Positions 1 to 5,358 are shown, counted from the stretch's first letter. The stretch is DNA of 5,725 nucleotides from Candidatus Bathyarchaeota archaeon (GCA_020346825.1 CP070791.1:1192250-1197974), one strand, 5' to 3'. Program-made: numbers and translations. Notes: a model not told the origin generated them from the letters alone.

Positions 1-26
1 CACTTTCCCTTGGGGGCAGGGTTGAA

Positions 27-42
27 TTTTCTTTTTTTGTTT
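27..42 (+). terminator. T-rich tract, possible archaeal terminator of an upstream gene
   Basis: Two T runs (four and seven T) separated by one C lie at 27-38, followed by GTTT. Archaeal RNA polymerase commonly stops at T-rich tracts on the non-template strand without a hairpin. A plus-strand gene ending left of the window is the likely client, but none is visible here, so this is only a suggestion. Confidence 0.3.
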
Positions 43-100
43 CCACATACTAACCACCGTTTTACCAACCAAATAATCGTTTTAACTGTAGAACCGCAAT

Positions 101-113
101 ACCTTATAAAGGT
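101..113 (+). promoter_or_regulatory. TATA-like box inside a perfect inverted repeat
   Basis: ACCTT-ATA-AAGGT is a perfect 5-bp inverted repeat with a 3-base centre, and its core (TTATAAA, 104-110) matches an archaeal TATA box. Used rightward, it would start RNA at about 131-135, giving the winged-helix regulator gene a leader of some 40-65 bases. A dyad lying over the TATA box would be a natural place for a repressor to block TBP binding, for example the regulator acting on itself. The match to a TATA box is seen; promoter activity and autoregulation are inference. Confidence 0.45.
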
Positions 114-152
114 TTTGTTTTAATAGCTAAGTGTAATGTATAATAAGGGAAG

Positions 153-161
153 CTTTTTATA
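153..161 (+). promoter_or_regulatory. Second TATA-like box upstream of the regulator gene
   Basis: The stretch CTTTTTATA is preceded by purine-rich GGGAAG, which could act as a BRE. With the usual 25-27 base spacing, transcription would start near 183-186. That is downstream of the TTG at 176 but about 12 bases before the GTG at 197, so if this box is the one used it selects the GTG start. It competes with the box at 104-110 and the sequence alone does not decide between them. Confidence 0.35.
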
Positions 162-196
162 CTAAGTTAAATTATTTGTTTGTTAGTGAAGTTGCC

Positions 197-784
197 GTGA
201 AGCCCATAAAAACGATAAAGGACCCTGAAGCGTTCCAGCTGTTAGGCGACGAAACCAGAAGAAAGATAGTGTTTCTGCTTCGAGTTAAGGAGATGACTGT
301 AAGTCAGATAGCTGCGGAACTAAACATTACTCCTCAAGCCGTTTACCACCACATAAAGAAGCTTCAGAAAGTGGACATGGTGGAGGTTGCACGGGAAGAA
401 CGTATCGGCCACCTCATCGAAAGCTACTACAGAGCAACCGCTGAAACCTTCACATGCAGCTTTGGGAAAACGCCCCGCAGTAGAGAATTCGCTAGGGAAC
501 AGATTACGACCGTGCTCAATGCTGTAAAGAAGCTTGGTTTTAACCTTCAATTCGACGAGAGTAAAATTTCTCAATTGGTTGAGATGCAAAGAGAGCTTGA
601 TGAGTGTTGTAGTTCTGGCAAGTTTGAGGATGCGATCGCCGATTTGGACGATGTGGATTTTCTTACGAAACAAACGGTCCAAAAGTACGCTGAAGCTATT
701 TCGATGTCTAATGAAGAATTCGCTAGAAACCAGGAAAATGAAAAGAAGTTCAGGGATCTACTGCTTTCCCTTGCTAAGGAGTAA
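197..784 (+). CDS. ArsR-like winged helix-turn-helix transcriptional regulator
   Basis: This is a DNA-binding regulator of about 195 residues. The N-terminal half is a clear ArsR-type winged helix. It opens with a helix carrying LLGDETRRKIVFLL, typical of ArsR-like proteins (residues 15-28 from the GTG), then the helix-turn-helix TVSQIAAELNITPQAVYHHI (34-53) and a charged wing (about 62-81, VEVAREERIGHL...). The C-terminal half is mostly helical and acidic, which suggests dimerisation or an effector domain; it has a CC pair near residues 137-138 but no recognisable metal site. GTG 197 was chosen because the candidate TATA box at 153-161 places the transcript start just before it and because the protein then begins at conserved-looking KPIKTIKDPEAF. 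TTG 176 in the same frame would add seven residues (MFVSEVA), and neither start has a good ribosome binding site. The gene stands alone on its strand, so no target can be inferred. Family call is firm; role is unknown. Confidence 0.87.
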   Translation: MKPIKTIKDPEAFQLLGDETRRKIVFLLRVKEMTVSQIAAELNITPQAVYHHIKKLQKVDMVEVAREERIGHLIESYYRATAETFTCSFGKTPRSREFAREQITTVLNAVKKLGFNLQFDESKISQLVEMQRELDECCSSGKFEDAIADLDDVDFLTKQTVQKYAEAISMSNEEFARNQENEKKFRDLLLSLAKE

Positions 785-785
785 T

Positions 786-809
786 ATGCGCATGCGAGTT
801 TGTGCGCAT
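786..809. terminator. Hairpin filling the convergent gap, possible bidirectional terminator
   Basis: ATGCGCA (786-792) is exactly complementary to TGCGCAT (803-809). Two further G-U pairs extend the stem to nine, leaving a 6-base loop. The hairpin occupies almost the whole 24-base gap between the two converging genes and its right arm reaches the stop codon of the minus-strand gene. There is no T tract on either side, so it is not a classical intrinsic terminator. It may protect 3' ends or separate the two transcripts. Confidence 0.4.
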
Positions 810-1768
810 TACATGTTTGATACTGCTGGAATTATTTCATCTTGGAATATCTCTAATGGTTTGTAATCATCAAGGGGATATCGCATATTGACTATTGCAT
901 GCTCAATGCCGATTTTGGCTAGTTCTCTTAAATGTTCGATGGTGTTTTCTGCTGTCTTCAATATTGTTGTTCTATAACTAGTGCCATCTCTTCTTTTAGA
1001 TTCGACGAAATCTGGCAATTCTGAATGCCCTAAATATACAGACCCCAAAGTTGTTTTTTCAATCTGATTAAAGGGGCGTCCAACATCCTCACAGTGCTTT
1101 TCAAGATTGGTCAATGCTTTCTTGACAAGACCTAGTCCACCTCCTGTGAAGAGATTGCATGCATCTGCATATTTGGCAACAAGACGTAAAGTCTTCTTAG
1201 CTCCCATTCCTCCAATGAGGATAGGGGGATGAGGTCTTTGAAGGGGTCGAGGACTGCAAAGTGTCTCTTTCAGTTTGTAATGATTACCCATGAATTCCCC
1301 ATTGTTATTGCTCCACATTTGCTTCGCGATTTGAAGGGTTTCCTCCAACATCTCAAAGCGAATTTTCCAGTTATGATAAGGGATACCTAGTCCAACAGAT
1401 TCTCTCTCAAACCAGCCCGCACCGATACCCAGATAGGCTCGGCCCCTCGATATTACATCCAAAGTTGTTACAGTTTTCACCAGAACTCCAGGATGTCTGT
1501 AGATATTCCCACTAACCATCGTGCCAAGTTTGACTTTTTTTGTCAATGCAGCAATGTAACTTAACAGAGAATAGCCTTCATGCATATCATCCTCAGCTGG
1601 TCCAAGAAGGAGACCACCTTCTCTCCCAAGTTGAAAAAAATGATCCATCACCCAAACACTGTAGAATCCTGCCCTTTCAGCTGTAGTGACAATTTCTTTC
1701 ATGTCATTAGCAAAGCCCTCAGGCCCGTTAGGAAACGTAAAATTAGGAATCTGAAGTCCAACTTTCAT
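809..1768 (-). CDS. F420-dependent LLM-class oxidoreductase (Rv1855c-like family)
   Basis: This is a 319-residue luciferase-like TIM-barrel oxidoreductase, full length for the family. Family members that have been studied use reduced or oxidised coenzyme F420 for hydride transfer; the substrate is unknown. Seen in the protein: the N-terminal strand MKVGLQIPNFTF, WVMDHFF at 39-45 with the pre-domain region EGYSLLSYIAALT, then LGTMVSGNIYRHPGVLVKTV (81-100) containing the cis-peptide region of LLM enzymes. TTLDVISRGRAYLGIGAGW follows at 101-119, and HPPILIGGMGAKKTLRLVAKY at 180-200 is the typical C-terminal-half signature. The whole pattern resembles the Rv1855c subfamily, recalled from memory. 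An upstream in-frame ATG at 1831 would add 21 residues of unlikely sequence. The ATG at 1768 is preferred because a TATA box sits 26-27 bases before it, implying a leaderless mRNA. The gene is probably monocistronic. Confidence 0.92.
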   Translation of the reverse strand: MKVGLQIPNFTFPNGPEGFANDMKEIVTTAERAGFYSVWVMDHFFQLGREGGLLLGPAEDDMHEGYSLLSYIAALTKKVKLGTMVSGNIYRHPGVLVKTVTTLDVISRGRAYLGIGAGWFERESVGLGIPYHNWKIRFEMLEETLQIAKQMWSNNNGEFMGNHYKLKETLCSPRPLQRPHPPILIGGMGAKKTLRLVAKYADACNLFTGGGLGLVKKALTNLEKHCEDVGRPFNQIEKTTLGSVYLGHSELPDFVESKRRDGTSYRTTILKTAENTIEHLRELAKIGIEHAIVNMRYPLDDYKPLEIFQDEIIPAVSNM

Positions 1769-1790
1769 AAAGACAAATACAAACCTGCAA

Positions 1791-1798
1791 CTTATAAG
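1791..1798 (-). promoter_or_regulatory. TATA box of the LLM oxidoreductase gene (leaderless)
   Basis: CTTATAAG, itself palindromic, is centred 26-27 bases upstream of the ATG at 1768. This is the standard archaeal distance from TATA box to transcription start, so the mRNA should begin at or within a base or two of the start codon. No ribosome binding site is visible before the ATG, which fits a leaderless message. Confidence 0.65.
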
Positions 1799-1844
1799 CT
1801 TGAACAGCTCGCGCTTCGTGCATGCATACATCAGGAGAAGCTGG

Positions 1845-1865
1845 TCAATAGAAACTCTCTAAAGC
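1845..1865. promoter_or_regulatory. Imperfect TCAATAG dyad upstream of the LLM gene
   Basis: TCAATAG (1845-1851) is followed after seven bases by CTAAAGC, which matches the complementary half-site CTATTGA at four of seven positions. The same arrangement, but perfect, lies upstream of the pyruvate-kinase-like gene. It sits about 50 bases upstream of the LLM TATA box. Binding by a shared regulator is inference; the second half here is weak. Confidence 0.25.
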
Positions 1866-1889
1866 TTAGATGCGCGCGCCTGCAGATCC

Positions 1890-1946
1890 AAGAGGAATTG
1901 AACCCTACCCACCGTTGAGATATCCACCGCAACACTCCTCTTTTTT
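1890..1946 (+). other. Long-loop stem followed by six T, plus strand
   Basis: AAGAGGA (1890-1896) pairs exactly with TCCTCTT (1936-1942), and TTG/CAA extends it after a small internal loop. A run of six T covers 1941-1946. In the plus direction this resembles a terminator, yet both neighbouring genes are on the minus strand, where the same run reads as A. It lies between the two minus-strand genes. The intervening loop contains a direct CCACCG repeat. It may be chance or may stop antisense transcription. Confidence 0.25.
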
Positions 1947-1963
1947 CCGACCTAGGTGCGTGT

Positions 1964-2557
1964 TTACCAGTACTTCTTCTTCCTTGGCATAGCCACTATT
2001 TCCCTGAACTCCATCCCCTTCTCTTTGTCAAAGAAATCGTTTGAATGGCATGATCTGAGGACTACCGCGGGATCTGCTCCGCTCCCTGTTCCAGCGATGG
2101 AAACCACTTCCTGACCCGGAGGTATTGCCCCCGCATCAGTCGCCATCATCAATATTTCCGGAGCAACTTTCATACCTTGCGAGAACCTCCGCAACACATC
2201 CTTAATTATTGTGTTTTCACTGCAGTAGCCCTTGTGGAGTTTGGATATAGATTCAGCGGGGGATAGAAAAGAATGGGTGCCCGTAATGACTTCTGCGTTC
2301 ATTTCTTTCAACTTCAGTCTGTTTTCTTCCTTAAATTCAGCCATACCCGCATATTCGGTTACTACAACAACCTTCACATCAGTTTCTCTGAACGCCACCG
2401 CCATCTTCACTCCAGTCGACCCAGTGGCCGAAGCAACTACAGCGTACTTCAAGCTCAGGTTTAACGCAACATTCTTAGCCACCTCTATAGTCTGATCGGT
2501 GTTATGAGCTCCAAAATCCTCAAAATACTCCACTTCCCTCTTAACCATGCTTCTCAT
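1964..2557 (-). CDS. Stand-alone pyruvate kinase alpha/beta (C-terminal) domain protein
   Basis: This 197-residue protein resembles only the C-terminal regulatory domain of pyruvate kinase, with no catalytic barrel. Free-standing versions are common in archaea; structures of relatives from Archaeoglobus (AF0103) and Methanothermobacter (MTH1675) exist, from memory, but no reaction has been assigned. Seen from ATG 2557: FGAHNTDQTIEVAKNVA (15-31), the glycine-rich ATGSTGVKMAVAF (44-56), and VKVVVVTEYAG (61-71). Then come the family block GMKVAPEILMMATDAG (128-143) and IPPGQEVVSIAGTGSGAD (145-162), ending in a basic PRKKKYW tail. The phosphate-loop-like glycine clusters suggest binding of a phosphorylated ligand, by analogy only. 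The start is uncertain among TTG 2560, ATG 2557 and ATG 2548; none has a convincing ribosome binding site, and the last fits the natural sequence about as well. An operator-like dyad lies 11 bases upstream. The next gene on this strand has its own promoter. Confidence 0.88.
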   Translation of the reverse strand: MRSMVKREVEYFEDFGAHNTDQTIEVAKNVALNLSLKYAVVASATGSTGVKMAVAFRETDVKVVVVTEYAGMAEFKEENRLKLKEMNAEVITGTHSFLSPAESISKLHKGYCSENTIIKDVLRRFSQGMKVAPEILMMATDAGAIPPGQEVVSIAGTGSGADPAVVLRSCHSNDFFDKEKGMEFREIVAMPRKKKYW

Positions 2558-2567
2558 CAACCCTGAG

Positions 2568-2588
2568 TCAATAGCTGTTTTCTATTGA
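2568..2588. promoter_or_regulatory. Operator-like perfect dyad TCAATAG-N7-CTATTGA
   Basis: Two exactly complementary 7-base half-sites are separated by seven bases, giving a 14-bp centre-to-centre distance typical of a site for a dimeric winged-helix or Lrp-type regulator. The dyad lies 11-31 bases upstream of the ATG at 2557 of the pyruvate-kinase-like gene, exactly where TBP/TFB would be expected to bind (the minus strand reads AATAGAAAA here). Occupation would therefore probably repress that gene. The symmetry is seen; the regulator and the effect are inference. A lone half-site with weak partner recurs at 1845-1865. Confidence 0.45.
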
Positions 2589-2833
2589 TACATTAATCTT
2601 TCGCGCGCTTGAAGCAGCGCACAAAAACCTATCTCAGCATGGATGCTCGCGTCCAGACTAGTCTGCTAGAATCTGGTTTAAACGGAACTTGGTTTTTTCA
2701 TCGCAATCCAAACACATAATGTCAAACATCTTACAAAGCACACTATGCGACAAGCAGATTACACATTCAAATGACCAATGCGTCCGTGTCAGTAATAAAC
2801 CAGTCTTGCATCTATTTACTGTGTTACCATTTG
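2589..2833. other. Divergent intergenic region with palindromes
   Basis: Apart from the operator-like dyad, the space between the divergent pyruvate-kinase-like and DUF885 genes holds a GCGCGC block (2603-2608), a perfect 12-bp palindrome CAGACTAGTCTG (2654-2665), and the palindrome GTTTAAAC (2676-2683), whose TTTAAA could serve as a TATA box. A TATA-like TCTATTTAC lies at 2811-2819, about 26 bases before the DUF885 start region. The minus strand is open from 2894 to 2658 and encodes a cysteine-rich stretch, but it lacks a start codon outside the DUF885 gene. I see no RNA gene here. Confidence 0.4.
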
Positions 2834-2838
2834 GGTGG
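2834..2838 (+). promoter_or_regulatory. Ribosome binding site deciding a TTG start
   Basis: GGTGG lies six bases before the TTG at 2845 and fits the archaeal anti-Shine-Dalgarno partner GGTGA at four of five bases. The frame is open for a further 156 bases upstream, but that stretch (from TTG 2689, with an ATG at 2719 and a GTG at 2821) gives no family-like sequence. This site is therefore the best guide to the true start. Confidence 0.5.
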
Positions 2839-2844
2839 AAAACC

Positions 2845-4482
2845 TTGAATGCAGATGAGAAGTTTGAAGAACTGAAAAAAGAAATGATGGACAAATTCTT
2901 CGAGAAAAATCCCCACTATGCAAGCTTCCTAGGTCTCCACGACCCATATGATTATTTGCTCCCAAGAGGAGACATCACGCACATCGTTGAAAACTTGATG
3001 ATGCTTGAAGACTACATCAAACGCATGAAAGAAACAGTAGATTTCGACTCCTTGAACAACGTTAACAGAATAGACTGGCAAGTGCTAGAGATGGCCCTCG
3101 AAAGAAGCAAATTCGACTTTTACGAACACCGCAAGCACGAATTGAATCCTGATGCATTTGATGAAATTGGCAGCATCCTCTTCCTGATGATTGCCAGAGA
3201 CTATGCGCCTCTAGAAAAACGAATCGAAGCCATTAACGCAAGAATCGAGAAATTGCCAAAGTACTTAGAAGAGTTCAGATCAAGATTCGAGCAGTCAAAG
3301 CCCGTCAAGCTATGGACAGAAATCGCTATAGAATCAGCACAGCAAATGCCTGGGCTATTCAAATTCCTTGCTACCTCAACAAAGGGAAAGATCTCAAAGG
3401 AACTTCACCGAAAGCTTGCTGAAGCTGCAAATAGTTTGGAGCAACCATTTCAAGAGCACATGAAGTGGCTTCAAAGTCTCAAGCTAAGGACAACAGAAAA
3501 CTGGGCATTGGGCAAGAAGAAGTTTGAGAAACTAATCACGCTACGTGATCTCGGAGTGAACTCGGAGGAGATCTACCAGCTAGGTCTCAACTACCTCAGA
3601 AAGTTGAAGGAAGAGAGAGAACAAATAGCAGAGCAGATTGCACCTAACAAGAGTGTGGAAGAAGTCACGAAGATTATCGAGAAGAAAGCTCCTAAATCCT
3701 TTGAAGAAGCCTTGAAAGTGACAAGAGAAACGATGAAAGAGGCAAAACAATTCATCATAGAGAAAAAGATCGCCACTGTTCATGAAGAGGACAAGTTGAT
3801 TGTGACGGAGACTCCAGCTTTCGCAGCTCCTCTTATTCCCTTCGCAGCTATGTTTATGCCATCAAGATTCGACAAGCCAATGATAGGCGTCTACATAGTC
3901 ACACGCCCCAAGAATATAGCAAACCTTGGCAGCCACCTAAACTACGCAAACATCCTAAACACCGCAGTTCATGAAGCTTTTCCTGGACACTTTCTTCAAG
4001 GTGCACTTTCAAACAGAAGCTCTCTGATACACGTGCTAGCTGACGGAACAGAAACCGTTGAAGGTTGGGCGCACTATTGTGAGCAGATGATGACGGAACA
4101 TGGATTTGTGAAAAGCCTGGAATCTCGATTGATACAGATCAATGATGCAATATGGCGGGCGGTAAGGATTATCGTGGACGTTAAACTGTCATGTGATGAA
4201 ATGAGTTTCGACGAGGCTGTCAACATGTTGGTGAAAGAGGCTGGACTATCACGAGAAGGAGCTGTCGCAGAGGTGCGACGCTATACACAAACACCAAGCT
4301 ACGCTCTTTCATACCTGCTGGGCAAGCACCTGATACTGCAGTTGCGAAAAGAAGTACAGCAAAGGATGGGAACCGAATACAACGAAAAAATCTTTCATGA
4401 CACAATCACAGCAAATGGATACTTGCCAATTGCGTTGCTAAGAGAAGTGTTCGAGCAAGAAATCGCGAAGATCAAGGCCTAG
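2845..4482 (+). CDS. DUF885 family protein, putative zinc metallopeptidase
   Basis: This is a 545-residue, largely helical protein without signal peptide or membrane segment, so probably cytosolic. The length and N-terminal pattern (FEKNPHYASFLGLHDPYD, 19-36) fit full-length DUF885 proteins. The signature HEAFPGH lies at 376-382, followed 24 residues after its last histidine by EGWAHYCEQ (406-414). H376, H382 and E406 are likely metal ligands and E377 the catalytic base, by analogy with HExxH-type gluzincins. Further downstream are VDVKLSCDEMSFDEAVNML (444-462) and EVRRYTQTPSYALSYLLGKHL (476-496), both typical of the family tail. Members have been proposed as peptidases, but substrates are mostly unknown. 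Two positions differ from the common pattern as I recall it: F383 where HEAFPGHH usually has a second histidine, and S449 where VDxGxH usually has histidine. The TTG start is chosen from the ribosome binding site and onset of similarity. It converges on the cyclotransferase gene, so they are not one operon. Confidence 0.88.
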   Translation: MNADEKFEELKKEMMDKFFEKNPHYASFLGLHDPYDYLLPRGDITHIVENLMMLEDYIKRMKETVDFDSLNNVNRIDWQVLEMALERSKFDFYEHRKHELNPDAFDEIGSILFLMIARDYAPLEKRIEAINARIEKLPKYLEEFRSRFEQSKPVKLWTEIAIESAQQMPGLFKFLATSTKGKISKELHRKLAEAANSLEQPFQEHMKWLQSLKLRTTENWALGKKKFEKLITLRDLGVNSEEIYQLGLNYLRKLKEEREQIAEQIAPNKSVEEVTKIIEKKAPKSFEEALKVTRETMKEAKQFIIEKKIATVHEEDKLIVTETPAFAAPLIPFAAMFMPSRFDKPMIGVYIVTRPKNIANLGSHLNYANILNTAVHEAFPGHFLQGALSNRSSLIHVLADGTETVEGWAHYCEQMMTEHGFVKSLESRLIQINDAIWRAVRIIVDVKLSCDEMSFDEAVNMLVKEAGLSREGAVAEVRRYTQTPSYALSYLLGKHLILQLRKEVQQRMGTEYNEKIFHDTITANGYLPIALLREVFEQEIAKIKA

Positions 4483-4526
4483 CTGCTAGGATACATCGCG
4501 CGCACAGATGTTTCTGGCTTTTCTAG
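4478..4526 (+). terminator. Small hairpin at the stop codon plus T-rich stretch
   Basis: CCTAG-CTG-CTAGG (4478-4490) is a perfect 5-bp stem with a 3-base loop spanning the DUF885 stop codon. A second weak stem CATC...GATG encloses a GCGCGC block (4494-4510), and a T-rich stretch (GTTTCTGGCTTTTCT) follows. In the plus direction this could end the DUF885 transcript before it enters the converging gene. The T runs are short, so the call is tentative. Confidence 0.3.
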
Positions 4527-4552
4527 TCATTCTCCTGTTGTGCAAACGGAAG

Positions 4553-5347
4553 CTATTCTAAAGCGGCTAACTTGATTTCAAAAAGTTGCGACCACCTTTT
4601 TCCGGTTACGAAGAGTCTGTCTTCTTCTGCATCATAAGCAATCCCATTGAGTACATTGTTCGCATCTTGATTTTCTGAGTCTTCGATACCGCTCAAGTCT
4701 ATCCACCCCGTGACTTGTCCGTTTTGAGGGTTAATTATCGCTATTCTCTTTTCTTTCCAGATGTTGGCATAGACTTCCCCTTGAATGTATTCAAGTTCAT
4801 TAAGCTCAGTCACAGGGCCGGTATCATGCACTTCAACCTGTCCAACTCTCTCAAACGTATCAGGGTCTAAGAAATACAGAGTTGCTGTTCCATCGCTCAT
4901 TATAAGATGACTGCCGTTATGCGTGATCCCCCATCCTTCAGTGGGATACCAAAACTCGCGTAACAAATCGAAAGAAAGTTTGTCATAGACGAAGCCTATG
5001 TTCGACCTCCAAGTTAATTGGATGACTTTATCATCGAAAACTGTAATGCCTTCACCGAAAAACTGATTTGGCAAAGCATAGAGCCGCAGGATTTTGCCAG
5101 TCTCCAATTCTACGCAGCGCAATGTAGATTGGCTATAGAGCCCTGTGCCTTCATACAGAACACCATTATCAAATATCAGTCCTTGTGTGAAAGCATTATG
5201 ATCATGAGGATACACATTGACAACATCATAGGTGTAGAGCAGTGTTGAAGGGTTCACCGGACTATCGTTTAGCAAAACGAGTACAATGCCGCTAATTGCC
5301 AGTACCGATGTGCCAATCAGTATCCCTAGTAGGAGTCGCTTTTTCAT
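4553..5347 (-). CDS. Glutaminyl-peptide cyclotransferase (glutamine cyclotransferase), membrane-anchored
   Basis: This 264-residue enzyme of the plant/bacterial-type glutamine cyclotransferase family should convert N-terminal glutamine of peptides to pyroglutamate with release of ammonia. MKKR followed by a hydrophobic segment (5-26) forms a signal peptide or anchor with no lipobox cysteine, placing the beta-propeller domain outside the membrane. Family blocks in order: NAFTQGLIFDNGVLYEGTGLY (51-71), FFGEGITVFDDKVIQLTW (96-113), GFVYD (118-122), EGWGITHNGSHLIMSDGTATL (137-157) and TELNELEYIQGEVYANIW (180-197). IDLSG, NVLNGIAYD (231-239) and RLFVTGKRWSQLFEI (244-258) complete the set. ATG 5347 is chosen because GGGAG lies six bases upstream (5354-5358) and it precedes the basic-hydrophobic leader; an in-frame start at 5386 would add 13 unlikely residues. 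It follows trpA by 79 bases on the same strand with no obvious TATA box between, so co-transcription is possible. The family is common in bacteria and plants, patchy in archaea. Confidence 0.92.
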   Translation of the reverse strand: MKKRLLLGILIGTSVLAISGIVLVLLNDSPVNPSTLLYTYDVVNVYPHDHNAFTQGLIFDNGVLYEGTGLYSQSTLRCVELETGKILRLYALPNQFFGEGITVFDDKVIQLTWRSNIGFVYDKLSFDLLREFWYPTEGWGITHNGSHLIMSDGTATLYFLDPDTFERVGQVEVHDTGPVTELNELEYIQGEVYANIWKEKRIAIINPQNGQVTGWIDLSGIEDSENQDANNVLNGIAYDAEEDRLFVTGKRWSQLFEIKLAALE

Positions 5348-5353
5348 AAATGT

Positions 5354-5358
5354 CTCCC
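5354..5358 (-). promoter_or_regulatory. Ribosome binding site of the cyclotransferase gene
   Basis: Reading on the minus strand, AAGGGAG sits six bases before the ATG at 5347. It is the strongest Shine-Dalgarno match in the window, and it shows that this gene, unlike the leaderless oxidoreductase, is translated from a message with a leader. That fits its being downstream of trpA on one transcript. Confidence 0.6.

Noticed and set aside
11..35. Possible 3' end of a tRNA at the left edge (GGGCAGGGTTGAATTTTC).
   Set aside because: The T loop lacks the GTTC motif and no complementary T stem or acceptor follows; T-rich terminator is the better reading.
320..682. Long open frames antisense to the regulator, and others antisense to the DUF885 and cyclotransferase genes.
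   Set aside because: They mirror the codons of well-supported genes, have no recognisable domains and no independent promoters or ribosome binding sites.
484..726. Twelve-base direct repeat AGAATTCGCTAG (484-495 and 715-726) inside the regulator gene.
   Set aside because: Both copies simply encode EFAR in helical segments; no other repeat structure or mobile element boundary surrounds them.
1769..1831. 21-residue N-terminal extension of the oxidoreductase from ATG 1831.
   Set aside because: It contains the TATA box, has no family-like residues, and the luciferase-like fold begins at MKVGLQIP.
1886..1957. Possible tRNA gene on the minus strand: GGGTTCAATTCC resembles a T arm, and AGGTCGG/TGGATCT could partly pair as an acceptor stem at the right distance.
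   Set aside because: The T stem pairs at only three of five positions, no anticodon stem of 5 bp around a 7-base loop can be made, and there is no D arm or U8. Chance resemblance is more likely.
2689..2844. N-terminal extension of the DUF885 protein from TTG 2689 or ATG 2719.
   Set aside because: The added residues are not family-like, and a GGTGG ribosome binding site points to TTG 2845. It could still be part of the mRNA leader.
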